64,000 nucleotides of DNA from JAPPLB01 sp965218555 (GTDB taxonomy: Bacteria > Acidobacteriota > Terriglobia > Bryobacterales > UBA6623), in assembly GCA_965218555.1 (NCBI GenBank), contig OZ244625.1, positions 2,852,001 through 2,916,000 of the forward strand, given 5' to 3'. Below are positions 37,326-46,366 of this stretch, in pieces. A program made the translations under genes and the position numbers. Within the stretch, counting starts at the first letter, position 1, and each line of letters starts with the position of its first letter. Below the pieces are notes generated by a model. That model did not search any database. It saw nothing but the letters and a program-made list of their open reading frames with translations, and was not told the DNA's origin.

Positions 37326-38219
37326 CTAGAAGCGATAGCCGATGCCCACTTCGAGAGATTTGGAGGCAGGCGTATCGAGATAAGTAATAATGTGCGAGTA
37401 ACCTCCTCGCGAGACAACACGTGGAGCAAGGTTCAGCAGCATACCGGCTCGAAAGATCAAGGGCGCGGCCGATACCGCATCTCTGGAATCTACAAATTCT
37501 TCAGCGCGAACTAGCCTGCATTTCTCACCACGTGGCGAGACGAGGTGTGTGAGAGGGCCGTCAGGACGAGGCGCGAGCCGCTTGGCGCGCGCAGGTGTAC
37601 TTGATAGTACATCGAGCACGGCAAGCAAGCGCAACGAAGTCATGGCGGTCGTATCGCGTGCTTCGGCCGTCATGTGGTGAGAAATGCAGGCTAAGGTGCT
37701 GCTTCCATCAGGATTCTCCTGTGGGAAAGCCGGTTGATACCTGATATGTTGACGCTGATGCTCCAACCCAAGACCGCCGCCGGCATAGATCGAGAATCGA
37801 TCCCTTCTCCACAGCCTGACGAAGGACGGCAGAATGGCAATCAGTCTTTGCGTTGTAACATCATTATTCTGAACACCGGGATTCACTCTGTAGAACTCTG
37901 AAAAAGGGTGGTCAGTATATTTATCATGCGGCCCCTCATTGACCTCCAGACGGCTCGTGACTCCATCGATCATCAACGCCCACTTCGATCCCACAGGAAA
38001 CAGGGCGCCCACCCCAACCTGTGGGTTCCATTCCCTGTTCTTCAACACGTTCGAGCTGTTCCCAAAATAGTACGTCCCGGTCAGTCCGTAGATCTCTACC
38101 GCAGGATCACGTTGCTGCGCGCGAAGCGGCTCCCAACTGCATAGTTGCAATGTCGTCGCCGCAAGGATGAAACAGTAAGCGCCGGCGTACGTACGCCAGG
38201 GATGCACCGGCCTAGTCAA
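37326..38219 (-). CDS. Outer-membrane beta-barrel protein carrying an in-frame 60-codon repeat insertion
   Basis: 297 residues. A signal peptide (AYCFILAATTLQL, cleavage near LRAQQ) is followed by alternating strands typical of a small OmpA/opacity-like barrel: VEIYGLTGTYYFG, WNPQVGVGALFPVGSKWALMI, RFSIYAGGGLGLEHQ, and at the C-terminus SLEVGIGYRF ending in phenylalanine. Residues from about 177 to 236 (beginning ACISHHMTAEARD, containing RLAPRPDGPLTHLVSPRGEK) are encoded by dispersed repeat copy C. Removing 180 bp restores an uninterrupted barrel, joining GSSTL to VRAEEF in frame, at what looks like a loop between strands. The gene may therefore still be functional. Function otherwise unknown. 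Confidence 0.75.
   Translation of the reverse strand: MTRPVHPWRTYAGAYCFILAATTLQLCSWEPLRAQQRDPAVEIYGLTGTYYFGNSSNVLKNREWNPQVGVGALFPVGSKWALMIDGVTSRLEVNEGPHDKYTDHPFSEFYRVNPGVQNNDVTTQRLIAILPSFVRLWRRDRFSIYAGGGLGLEHQRQHIRYQPAFPQENPDGSSTLACISHHMTAEARDTTAMTSLRLLAVLDVLSSTPARAKRLAPRPDGPLTHLVSPRGEKCRLVRAEEFVDSRDAVSAAPLIFRAGMLLNLAPRVVSRGGYSHIITYLDTPASKSLEVGIGYRF
37512..37693 (+). repeat. Dispersed palindromic-ended repeat, copy C (inside a gene)
   Basis: 182 bp with 20-bp perfect terminal inverted repeats (TAGCCTGCATTTCTCACCAC at the left, its complement at the right), the best preserved copy. The terminal TA on each side could be a duplicated TA target, making the net insertion 180 bp, exactly 60 codons. 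On the minus strand it is fully open in the frame of the host barrel gene. Same orientation as copies A, B and D. Confidence 0.92.
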
Positions 38220-38261
38220 GCTGCCCTTTTGGTTCGTCTCACGTCGATCGCTCAGTGGTTT

Positions 38262-38275
38262 TGGTGGACCGCATG
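38262..38275 (+). repeat. Left copy of tRNA-Ala 3'-end repeat (putative attL)
   Basis: TGGTGGACCGCATG, identical to the complement of the last 14 nt of tRNA-Ala(CGC) including CCA, which lies at 46367-46380. Same orientation, 8,105 bp apart. The match begins exactly at the CCA end. This is the arrangement left by integration of an element at a tRNA 3' end. Confidence 0.6.
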
Positions 38276-38367
38276 TCTACCGGCTTTCGCTTTCCAGTTT
38301 CGCCCGACGTCATCCAGGATTGCACTTTTTGCAGTCCATGTGCCTCCCACGTTTCCCTCCCGGCCTC

Positions 38368-38716
38368 TCACGCCGGTTCCGGGCGAGTTGAAGGCTGCTT
38401 GTGCGCCGCCAGCTCGGCGTCGCGCTCTCGGCGGGCCTGGTAGACGTCGGCCCAGCCGTCGCCGCTCGTGTCCTTACGCTCGTCCCGCTCGAAGCAGTAA
38501 GTCTCGACATACGGGTCGGCGCGGCTGATACATCCCGCAGGGAAGTGGCCGTCAACGGCGTTGACAGCACGGTGGCAGGCCGTGGTCAGCTCTGATGAGG
38601 ATCCGTTGCCGTTTCCGCTCAACCCCAGGTGCTTCTCGATGTCGGCGAGGTCGATGAAATCCTTGGTCTGCTGGAAATCGGCTTCCTCTGAGGTGTCGAG
38701 CTGTGCAATAATGAAC
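38368..38716 (-). pseudogene. Gene relic of unknown family
   Basis: On the minus strand a frame with protein-like composition runs from a TAG at about 38717 to a TGA at 38368: FIIAQLDTSEEADFQQTKDF, IDLADIEKHLGLSGNGNG, ACHRAVNAVDGHFPAGC, RADPYVETYCFERDERKD, SGDGWADVYQARRERDAEL. It has no good start codon and begins after a stop, so I read it as the 3' remnant of a larger gene. I do not recognise the family. Confidence 0.4.
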
Positions 38717-38776
38717 TAATTCGTGTGTGCATTCGGGAAGGTCTACCCGCAGGCTGTTCCGAACCCATAAACCTGA

Positions 38777-41700
38777 GTGCCTGACATATCTGGCCTGCTT
38801 GTCCGTAGCAGGCTCATTTGCGGCTTGGAACAGACTCTGACCCGAAGCTCTTGCTTTCGGCGTCTCGTCGCCCCCACCATGCTCGTGTCAGCGCTGCTGT
38901 CCAGCACGGCAGCGCCGCCGGCCCACGCCCAGAACGACGCCCCGATCTTCACGTGGCCAGGGAGCGTGGAGGTGTCGACGTCCACGCTGACGATCAGGGA
39001 GGGAGAACCGGCCAGATACAACTTGTGGCTGAGTCGGCAACCGGCTGACGACGGATGGTGGGTCCGGATACATGTCGACGGTGTGGTGCGTTACGACGGG
39101 GGATATGACCAGCCCGAAGGATATAAGGGCATCACCTGGGCACCGTCGGTCGGCTGGGAGTTCGATCAGGACAACAGCAACCTGGCTGTGGCAACGCAGC
39201 CGCGAGGGGTCTCGATACATGCAGTGCAGGACGACGACGATGAGGACGAGGTAATAGAGTTCACCCACGAGGTGTGGGACGAAGAGGCCAATTGCCCACC
39301 TCGCCTGCACGGGGTGGCCAAGGTGATCGTGAAGGTCATGGACGACGACCGCGGCGGCGGCGGCGCCCTGCCCAGCCTGTCGATCCAAGATACACCGGTC
39401 GTGGAGGGGGGTACGGCTCAGTTCAGGGTGAGGTTGTCACCGTCCAGCGAGCAGACGGTGACGGTGAACTACGCCACCGCCGACCGGACGGCTGTGGCGG
39501 GAACGGACTACACGACGAAATCGGGGGAGCTGACTTTCATCGCCGGACAGACAATCCGGACGATCCCGGTGCTGACGATAGACGACCGATTCCATGAGCC
39601 GGAGGAACGCTTCAGGGTGACCCTGAGCAATCCGAAGGGCGCCACGCTGGCTGATGCCACCGGTGAGGGAAGGATCTCGGACAACGACCTGCCGGAGCTG
39701 TCCATCGGAAGCGCGTCGGTCGAGGAGGGGGAAACGGCCCGGTTCGAAGTGAGGTTGACACCGCCCAGCGAGCAGACAGTGACGGTGGCGTACGCGACGG
39801 CGGACGTGACGGCGTCGTCGGTCGCAGACACGGATTACACGGCGCAATCGGACACACTGACTTTTGCTCCGCGGCAAACACGGATGACGATCTCCGTGCC
39901 GACTACGGACGATTCGGAGCAGGAGTCTGAGGAACGCTTCAGGGTGACTCTGAGCAATCCGTCGGGAGCCACACTCAATGACGCCACCGGGGAAGGGACG
40001 ATCATCGACAACGACGGAGGCCCCACTATGCCGGAACTCTCCATCGGAGACGCGTCGGTCGTGGAAGGGGGTATGGCCCGGTTCGAGGTGAGGTTGACAC
40101 CGTCCAGCGATCAGACGGTGACAGTATCCTACTCGACAGTGGATGTGACTGCGTCATCGGTCGCAGACACGGACTACACGGCGCAATCGGACACACTGAC
40201 TTTTGCGCCGCGGCAAACACGGATGACGATCTCGGTGCAGACCACTGACGACACGGAGCAGGAGTCGGATGAACGCTTCATGGTCAACCTGAGCAGTCCG
40301 TTAGGAGCCGTGCTGAACGACGCCAACGGGGAGGGGACGATCATCGACAACGATGGCGATGGCGATGGCGGCGGTGACGGAGGTGGTGACGGCGGCGGAG
40401 GTGGTGACGGCGGCGGAGGTGGTGGAGGCGGCGGTGGTTTCGGTGGTGGTGGCGGTGGTGGTCGAGATCTCCCCACGTTGTCGATCGGGGACACGACAGT
40501 TGTGGAGGGCGGTCTTGCGGAGTTCGTGGTGCGGCTGAGTGCGGAGAGCGCCGACGCGGTGTCGGTGTTGTATCGAACGGTGGACGGGACGGCGTTGGCG
40601 GGACCTGACTACGTGGCGGCCAGGGGGAAGCTTCGCTTCGAGCCAGGAGAAACGACCCATACGATTTCCGTGGAGACGCTGGCCGACGGGCTGGCGGAGG
40701 ATGCCGAGCAGTTCACGGTGGTGTTGAGCTTTCCATCAAGGGCGACGATCGCGGTCGGCAAGGGGGCGGCTACGATCACCGACGCTGGCGTGCTCCCCAC
40801 GTTGTCGATCGGGGACACGACGGTGGTGGAGGGCGGTCTTGCGGCATTCGTGGTGCGGCTGAGCGCGGCGAGTGGCGAGGCGGTGACGGTGTCGTACCGG
40901 ACGGTGGACGGGACGGCGGTGGCGGGACTCGACTACGTGGCGACCGAGGGGGAGCTGCGCTTCGAGCCGGGGGAGACGACCCGGACGGTTGCCGTGGAGA
41001 CGCTGGCCGACGATCTGATGGAGGACGCCGAGCAGTTCACGGTGGAGTTGAGCGCTCCGTCGGGGGCGACGGTGGCTGACGGGGTCGGAGTGGGGACGAT
41101 CAACGACGCCGCAGTTGTACCTGAGCTGTCGATAGGCGATGCGCCGGCGGTGAGCGAGGGCGAGACGGCGGAATTCACCGTGCGGCTGAGCGCGGCCAGC
41201 AGCACGGCGGTGACGGTGTCGTACCGGACGGTGGACGGGACGGCGGTGGCGGGCTCGGACTATACGACCACGTCGGGGGCGCTGCGCTTCGAGCCGGGGG
41301 AGACGACCCGGACGGTTGCCGTGGAGACGCTGGCCGACGATCTGATGGAGGACGCCGAGCAGTTCACGGTGGAGTTGAGCGCTCCGTCGGGGGCGACGGT
41401 GGCGAACGGGATCGGAGTGGGCACCATCAATGACGCCAGCGATGTACCTGAGCTGTCGATAGGCGATGCGCCGGCGGTGGGCGAGGGCGAGACGGCGGAA
41501 TTCACCGTGCGGCTGAGCGCGGCGAGCAGCACGGCGGTGACGGTGTCGTACCGGACGGTGGACGAGACGGCGGTGGCGGGCTCGGACTACACGTCCGCTT
41601 CGGGGGAGCTGCGCTTCGAGCCGGGGGAGACGACCCGGACGGTTGCCGTGGAGACGCTGGCCGACGACCTGGTGGAGGAGGCCGAGCAGTTCACGGTGGA

Positions 41701-44700
41701 GTTGAGCGCTCCGTCGGGGGCGACGGTGGCTGACGGGGTCGGAGTGGGGACGATCAACGACGCCGCAGTTGTACCTGAGCTGTCGATAGGCGATGCGCCG
41801 GCGGTGAGCGAGGGCGAGACGGCGGAATTCACCGTGCGGCTGAGCACGGCCAGCAGCACGGCGGTGACGGTGTCGTACCGGACGGTGGACGGGACGGCGG
41901 TGGCGGGCTCCGACTACACGACCACGTCGGGGACACTGCGCTTCGAGCCGGGGGAGACGACCCGGACGGTTGCCGTGGAGACGCTGGCCGACGATGTGGT
42001 GGAGGAGGCCGAGCAGTTCACGGTGGAGTTGAGCGCTCCGTCGGGGGCGATGGTGGCGGACGGGGTCGGAGTGGGGACGATCAACGACGCCGCAGTTGTA
42101 CCTGAGCTGTCGATAGGCGATGCGCCGGCGGTGAGCGAGGGTGAGACGGCGGAATTCACCGTGCGGCTGAGCACGGCCAGCAGCACGGCGGTGACGGTGT
42201 CGTACCGGACGGTGGACGGGACGGCGGTGGCGGGCTCCGACTACACGACCACGTCGGGGACACTGCGCTTCGAGCCGGGGGAGACGACCCGGACGGTTGC
42301 CGTGGAGACGCTGGCCGACGATGTGGTGGAGGAGGCCGAGCAGTTCACGGTGGAGTTGAGCGCTCCGTCGGGAGCGACGGTGGCGGACGGGGTCGGAGTG
42401 GGGACGATCAATGACGCGGTTGTTGCGCCCGAGTTGTCGATAGACGATGCGCCGGCGGTGAGCGAGGGCGAGACGGCGGAATTCACCGTGCGGCTGAGCG
42501 CGGCCAGCAGCACGGCGGTGACGGTGTCGTACCGGACGGTGGACGGGACGGCGGTGGCGGGCTCGGACTATACGACCACGTCGGGGGCGCTGCGCTTCGA
42601 GCCGGGGGAGACGACCCGGACAGTTGCCGTGGAGACGCTGGCCGACGATGTGGTGGAGGAGGCCGAGCAGTTCACGGTGGAGTTGAGCGCTCCGTCGGGA
42701 GCGACGGTGGCTGACGGGGTCGGAGTGGGGACGATCAACGACGCCGCAGTTGTACCTGAGCTGTCGATAGGCGATGCGCCGGCGGTGAGCGAGGGCGAGA
42801 CGGCGGAATTCACCGTGCGGCTGAGCGCGGCCAGCAGCACGGCGGTGACGGTGTCGTACCGCACGGTGGACGGGACGGCGGTGGCGGGCTCGGACTACAC
42901 GACCACATCGGGGGCGCTGCGCTTCGAGCCGGGGGAGACGACCCGGACGGTTGCCGTGGAGACGCTGGCCGACGAGTTTGCGGAGGAGGCCGAGCAGTTC
43001 ACGGTGGAGTTGAGCGCTTCGACGGGGGCGACGGTGGCGGACGGGGTCGCAGTGGGGACGATCAACGACGCCGCAGTTCTACCTGAGCTGTCGATAGGCG
43101 ATGCGCCGGCGGTGAGCGAGGGCGAGACGGCGGAATTCACCGTGCGGCTGAGCGCGGCGAGCAGCACGGCGGTGACGGTGTCGTACCGCACGGTGGACGG
43201 GACGGCGGTGGCGGGTTCGGACTATACGACCACGTCGGGGACGCTGCGCTTCGAGCCGGGGGAGACGACCCGGACAGTTGCCGTGGTGACGCTGGTCGAC
43301 GACCTGGTGGAGGAGGCCGAGCAGTTCACGGTGGAGTTGAGCGCTCCGTCGGGGGCGACGGTGGCTGACGGGGTCGGAGTGGGGACGATCAACGACGCCG
43401 CAGTCGTACCTGAGCTGTCGATAGGCGATGCGCCGGCGGTGAGCGAGGGCGAGACGGCGGAATTCACCGTGCGGCTGAGCGCGGCGAGCAGCACGGCGGT
43501 GACGGTGTCGTACCGCACGGTGGACGGGACGGCGGTGGCGGGCTCGGACTACACGACCACGTCGGGGACGCTGCGCTTCGAGCCGGGGGAGACGACCCGG
43601 ACGGTTGCCGTGGAGACGCTGGCCGACGATCTGGTGGAGGACGCCGAGCAGTTCACGGTGGAGTTGAGCGCTCCGTCGGGGGCGACGGTGGCTGACGGGG
43701 TCGCAGTGGGGACGATCAACGACGCCGCAGTTGTACCTGAGCTGTCGATAGGCGATGCGCCGGCGGTGAGCGAGGGCGAGACGGCGGAATTCACCGTGCG
43801 GCTGAGCGCGGCGAGCAGCACGGCGGTGACGGTGTCGTACCGCACGGTGGACGGGACGGCGGTGGCGGGACTCGACTACGTGGCGACCGAGGGGACGCTG
43901 CGCTTCGAGCCGGGGGAGACGACCCGGACAGTTGCCGTGGTGACGCTGGTCGACGACCTGGTGGAGGAGGCCGAGCAGTTCACGGTGGAGTTGAGCGCTC
44001 CGTCGGGAGCGACGGTGGCGGACGGGGTCGGAGTGGGGACGATCAACGACGCCGCAGTTGTACCCGAGCTGTCGATAGGCGATGCGCCGGCGGTGGGCGA
44101 AGGCGAGACGGCGGAATTCACCGTGCGGCTGAGCGCGGCCAGCAGCACGGCGGTGACGGTGTCGTACCGGACGGTGGACGGGACGGCGATGGCGGGCTCG
44201 GACTACGTGGCGACCGAGGGGACGCTGCGCTTCGAGCCGGGGGAGACGGTGCGGACGGTTACCGTGGTGACGCTGGTCGACGATCTGGTAGAGGATGTCG
44301 AGCAGTTCACGGTGGAGTTGAGCGCTCCGTCGGGGGCGACGGTGGCTGACGGCACGGGGGTGGCAACGATCACCGACAATGCGGAGCGGCGCATCGGGAT
44401 GATCAATCGGGTCATCCTTCCGGAGGTGGGCCGGGCGCTGGCTTTCAGCGCGGTCACGTGCCGCATCGATCAAGTGCTCGCGGGCGGGATCGCCCGGGGC
44501 CGGGCGGCGCAACCGCCTGCACGATCGTCACTCTCCCCTGCGCTGACTTCGGGCCGGTGGGCCGCCCAGCCGCCACTGCCCGGCCGGCCGTCGCTCTCTC
44601 CTGCGATGGCCTCAGGCCGGTTGTCCGCGGCGGCCGCCCAGCCGCTGTCCTTGGAGCAGCCGCTCGACGACTTGTTGTACTCGGCGCGGGCGGAAGAAGA

Positions 44701-45823
44701 AGAGGACGGTGATGGGGGTTTCTCGGCGTGGGGGTGCGCCGACAACCGCCACCTGTCGGGCGACCCTTACGGGCCGATCGCTTGGTCCGGTGGCGTGTCC
44801 AGTGTTCACATGGGGGCCGACACGCGGATCGGCTCAAACGTCCTGTTGGGATTGGCCATGTCCCGGTCGTGGGGTTCGTTCGACTACCAAGTGGGCGGCC
44901 GGAACGCGGCGGCCGGCGGCGGCGGTTACCAGTTGGGAATGGCAGGCGTCCATCCTTACGTCGCTTGGGCGGTGACGCCCGACCTGGACGTGTGGGGGGC
45001 GGCCAGTCACTACTGGGGGGATATCAGGATTGCGGATGACGTTGTCGGGCGCGTGCAGACGAGTCGCGCAACGCTGGACTCCGGAATGATGGGGATGAGC
45101 GGCCGGCTGCTGACGCGCGGGGCGACGACATTGAAGCTGAAGGGCGATTGGGGAGTGGCGAACCTGGACGCCATGGGTGGCGGCAAGGCGTTTGAGAGGG
45201 CAACGGCGTACATTCGGCGGCTGCGGCTGCGGACCGAGGTCAGCCATGAGCGCAAGCTTTCCTCCGGCAAATCGCTCGTTCCTTGGGGGGAGTTGGGCCT
45301 GCGGCACGACGGCGGCGACGGGCAGCACGGAGCCGGCCTTGAACTCGGTGGAGGACTGCGTTTCAAAGACTTGGGTGGAGGACTGACCGCGGAGAGTTAC
45401 GGCCGCTGGCTGGCGTTGCATCATGGGACGCTGCAGGAATGGGGATTCGGAGCGCTGCTCCGCTACGCTCCCGGGCCGTCCGGTCTTGGCCCTTCAGTAA
45501 GCCTGGGGCCTGCCTGGGGCGATTCAGCCAGCGGCGTGCAGCGTCTGTGGGAGCGCGGTGGTACCGATCCAACGATATATGACGTGCCGGGCACACGTCT
45601 GGATGCGCAGTTTGGATATGGTTTCACGGCCATTCGCGGCCGGGGCTTGCTCACTCCCTATGCACGGTTGAGTCTGGCCAACGAGGCGTCGCAGGAGTAC
45701 CGGCTGGGAAGTCGTCTGGCGGTAGGCCCGTCGGCGAGCGTGAGCATCGAGGCGCAACGCCGGAAATACCCTGCCACACCGACATTCCACGCGCTCATGG
45801 TGCTCGGCACCCTGCAATTCTAG
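38777..45823 (+). CDS. Giant Calx-beta repeat protein with C-terminal autotransporter-like barrel
   Basis: 2,348 residues from GTG 38777; ATG 38879 (MLVSALLSSTAAPPAHAQ) is an alternative within the same signal peptide. After a first domain (to about 190, with a DDDDEDE run) come about 15 Calx-beta domains of ~109 residues, each with the pattern ELSIGDAPAVSEGETAEF, YRTVDGTAVAGSDY, LRFEPGETTRTV, EDAEQFTVELSAPSGATV. Three diverged domains are followed by an aspartate/glycine then poly-glycine linker (about 528-565), then 12 nearly identical ones. A C-terminal ~350-residue barrel (GVSSVHMGADTRIGSNVLLG...) ends in TLQF with the aromatic residue used for outer-membrane insertion. It is probably a surface-displayed, calcium-dependent adhesin. 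Its strongly G/C-ending codons and location beside tRNA-Ala suggest acquisition. Confidence 0.85.
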   Translation: MPDISGLLVRSRLICGLEQTLTRSSCFRRLVAPTMLVSALLSSTAAPPAHAQNDAPIFTWPGSVEVSTSTLTIREGEPARYNLWLSRQPADDGWWVRIHVDGVVRYDGGYDQPEGYKGITWAPSVGWEFDQDNSNLAVATQPRGVSIHAVQDDDDEDEVIEFTHEVWDEEANCPPRLHGVAKVIVKVMDDDRGGGGALPSLSIQDTPVVEGGTAQFRVRLSPSSEQTVTVNYATADRTAVAGTDYTTKSGELTFIAGQTIRTIPVLTIDDRFHEPEERFRVTLSNPKGATLADATGEGRISDNDLPELSIGSASVEEGETARFEVRLTPPSEQTVTVAYATADVTASSVADTDYTAQSDTLTFAPRQTRMTISVPTTDDSEQESEERFRVTLSNPSGATLNDATGEGTIIDNDGGPTMPELSIGDASVVEGGMARFEVRLTPSSDQTVTVSYSTVDVTASSVADTDYTAQSDTLTFAPRQTRMTISVQTTDDTEQESDERFMVNLSSPLGAVLNDANGEGTIIDNDGDGDGGGDGGGDGGGGGDGGGGGGGGGGFGGGGGGGRDLPTLSIGDTTVVEGGLAEFVVRLSAESADAVSVLYRTVDGTALAGPDYVAARGKLRFEPGETTHTISVETLADGLAEDAEQFTVVLSFPSRATIAVGKGAATITDAGVLPTLSIGDTTVVEGGLAAFVVRLSAASGEAVTVSYRTVDGTAVAGLDYVATEGELRFEPGETTRTVAVETLADDLMEDAEQFTVELSAPSGATVADGVGVGTINDAAVVPELSIGDAPAVSEGETAEFTVRLSAASSTAVTVSYRTVDGTAVAGSDYTTTSGALRFEPGETTRTVAVETLADDLMEDAEQFTVELSAPSGATVANGIGVGTINDASDVPELSIGDAPAVGEGETAEFTVRLSAASSTAVTVSYRTVDETAVAGSDYTSASGELRFEPGETTRTVAVETLADDLVEEAEQFTVELSAPSGATVADGVGVGTINDAAVVPELSIGDAPAVSEGETAEFTVRLSTASSTAVTVSYRTVDGTAVAGSDYTTTSGTLRFEPGETTRTVAVETLADDVVEEAEQFTVELSAPSGAMVADGVGVGTINDAAVVPELSIGDAPAVSEGETAEFTVRLSTASSTAVTVSYRTVDGTAVAGSDYTTTSGTLRFEPGETTRTVAVETLADDVVEEAEQFTVELSAPSGATVADGVGVGTINDAVVAPELSIDDAPAVSEGETAEFTVRLSAASSTAVTVSYRTVDGTAVAGSDYTTTSGALRFEPGETTRTVAVETLADDVVEEAEQFTVELSAPSGATVADGVGVGTINDAAVVPELSIGDAPAVSEGETAEFTVRLSAASSTAVTVSYRTVDGTAVAGSDYTTTSGALRFEPGETTRTVAVETLADEFAEEAEQFTVELSASTGATVADGVAVGTINDAAVLPELSIGDAPAVSEGETAEFTVRLSAASSTAVTVSYRTVDGTAVAGSDYTTTSGTLRFEPGETTRTVAVVTLVDDLVEEAEQFTVELSAPSGATVADGVGVGTINDAAVVPELSIGDAPAVSEGETAEFTVRLSAASSTAVTVSYRTVDGTAVAGSDYTTTSGTLRFEPGETTRTVAVETLADDLVEDAEQFTVELSAPSGATVADGVAVGTINDAAVVPELSIGDAPAVSEGETAEFTVRLSAASSTAVTVSYRTVDGTAVAGLDYVATEGTLRFEPGETTRTVAVVTLVDDLVEEAEQFTVELSAPSGATVADGVGVGTINDAAVVPELSIGDAPAVGEGETAEFTVRLSAASSTAVTVSYRTVDGTAMAGSDYVATEGTLRFEPGETVRTVTVVTLVDDLVEDVEQFTVELSAPSGATVADGTGVATITDNAERRIGMINRVILPEVGRALAFSAVTCRIDQVLAGGIARGRAAQPPARSSLSPALTSGRWAAQPPLPGRPSLSPAMASGRLSAAAAQPLSLEQPLDDLLYSARAEEEEDGDGGFSAWGCADNRHLSGDPYGPIAWSGGVSSVHMGADTRIGSNVLLGLAMSRSWGSFDYQVGGRNAAAGGGGYQLGMAGVHPYVAWAVTPDLDVWGAASHYWGDIRIADDVVGRVQTSRATLDSGMMGMSGRLLTRGATTLKLKGDWGVANLDAMGGGKAFERATAYIRRLRLRTEVSHERKLSSGKSLVPWGELGLRHDGGDGQHGAGLELGGGLRFKDLGGGLTAESYGRWLALHHGTLQEWGFGALLRYAPGPSGLGPSVSLGPAWGDSASGVQRLWERGGTDPTIYDVPGTRLDAQFGYGFTAIRGRGLLTPYARLSLANEASQEYRLGSRLAVGPSASVSIEAQRRKYPATPTFHALMVLGTLQF
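40469..44391 (+). repeat. Tandem array of 12 Calx-beta units (about 327 bp each)
   Basis: The unit begins around each PELSI/PTLSI codon run; units start near 40469, 40793, 41117, 41444 and every 327 bp thereafter to about 44060. The last ten are close to identical at DNA level, with small blocks swapped between units (LADDLMED, LADDVVEE, LVDDLVEE; TTTSGALRF, TTTSGTLRF, VATEGTLRF). That mosaic points to recent unequal exchange or gene conversion. The array is in frame throughout. Confidence 0.9.
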
Positions 45824-45825
45824 AT

Positions 45826-46078
45826 ACTCTCCTCCTGGCCAGGACAAGTCATGCATGTCACCGATGTTCTCGAGGGCTTTCCGAACACTCGTTAGGAAGT
45901 GCGGGTCGATGCTCTGATCAAACTGTCCGGCATCTGAAATTTTCTGTTTCAAGGTGCGGACGGTCGCGACGCCATGTGTGCACAGCACTTTCCGCAGGCT
46001 CTTTATTGCGAGGAGTTCCCGTTCTTGGCGAGTACTTCTTCGACGCGCCTTATCTTCTGCTGGGCGTCATTGGGGCTT
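45826..46078 (-). pseudogene. Frameshifted gene relic of unknown family
   Basis: On the minus strand two overlapping frames both look coding: first SPNDAQQKIRRVEEVLAKNG then a stop, and one base over LLAIKSLRKVLCTHGVATV, TLKQKISDAGQFDQSID, FLTSVRKALENIGDMHDL. Together they suggest one helical protein broken by a frameshift. No family is recognised. It runs into the 3' end of the Calx-beta gene. Confidence 0.35.
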
Positions 46079-46251
46079 CGAGATGACGGCCTGCGGCAAG
46101 ACGGAAAACCCCTGGCCTATCGCAGCAGAGTCGCAGCCCGCAACGCGTCCCGGGTCGGTCAGAAGCCCAAAGGCGGCAACGAGCGGTAGGAATGTCGCAT
46201 GCTGTCGTGGGAGCAGGTTGACAGTGGACGCTTGAAGGTTTGGGAGGCACC

Positions 46252-46362
46252 ATGAAGTGCCGACGCCTCACGGCGTCCGCCGCGATTGGTGACGTTCTCG
46301 CGGCACTCTATATGCCAGTCCAGGCACAGGATGACCAGACAAGGGCCGACATAAGCACGTAA
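46252..46362 (+). pseudogene. Truncated secreted-protein gene next to tRNA-Ala
   Basis: A good ribosome site (GGGAGG) precedes ATG 46252, which opens MKCRRLTASAAIGDVLAALY, MPVQAQDDQTRADIST and stops at TAA four bases before the tRNA end. The first ~27 residues form a signal peptide with an AQA-type cleavage site, but only ten mature residues remain. Probably a gene cut by the integration or a deletion at the tRNA. Confidence 0.4.
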
Positions 46363-46366
46363 GTGG

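Noticed and set aside
37124..37387. Short arginine-rich plus-strand frame between the TonB receptor and barrel genes
   Set aside because: No homology recognised, overlaps the 3' end of the barrel gene on the other strand; not enough evidence for a gene.
40469..44391. Regular repeats that could suggest a CRISPR-like array
   Set aside because: Units are 327 bp, in frame, without unique spacers; they encode Calx-beta domains.
43079..44512. Long arginine/histidine-rich open frame on the minus strand within the Calx-beta array, and a ladder of ~90-98-residue frames every 327 bp
   Set aside because: They are antisense shadows of the tandem repeats; the periodicity and composition follow from the plus-strand gene.
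46093..46189. Plus-strand fragment ending QKPKGGNER near the tRNA
   Set aside because: Basic and somewhat protein-like, perhaps another relic, but too short and overlapping the minus-strand relic region to support.
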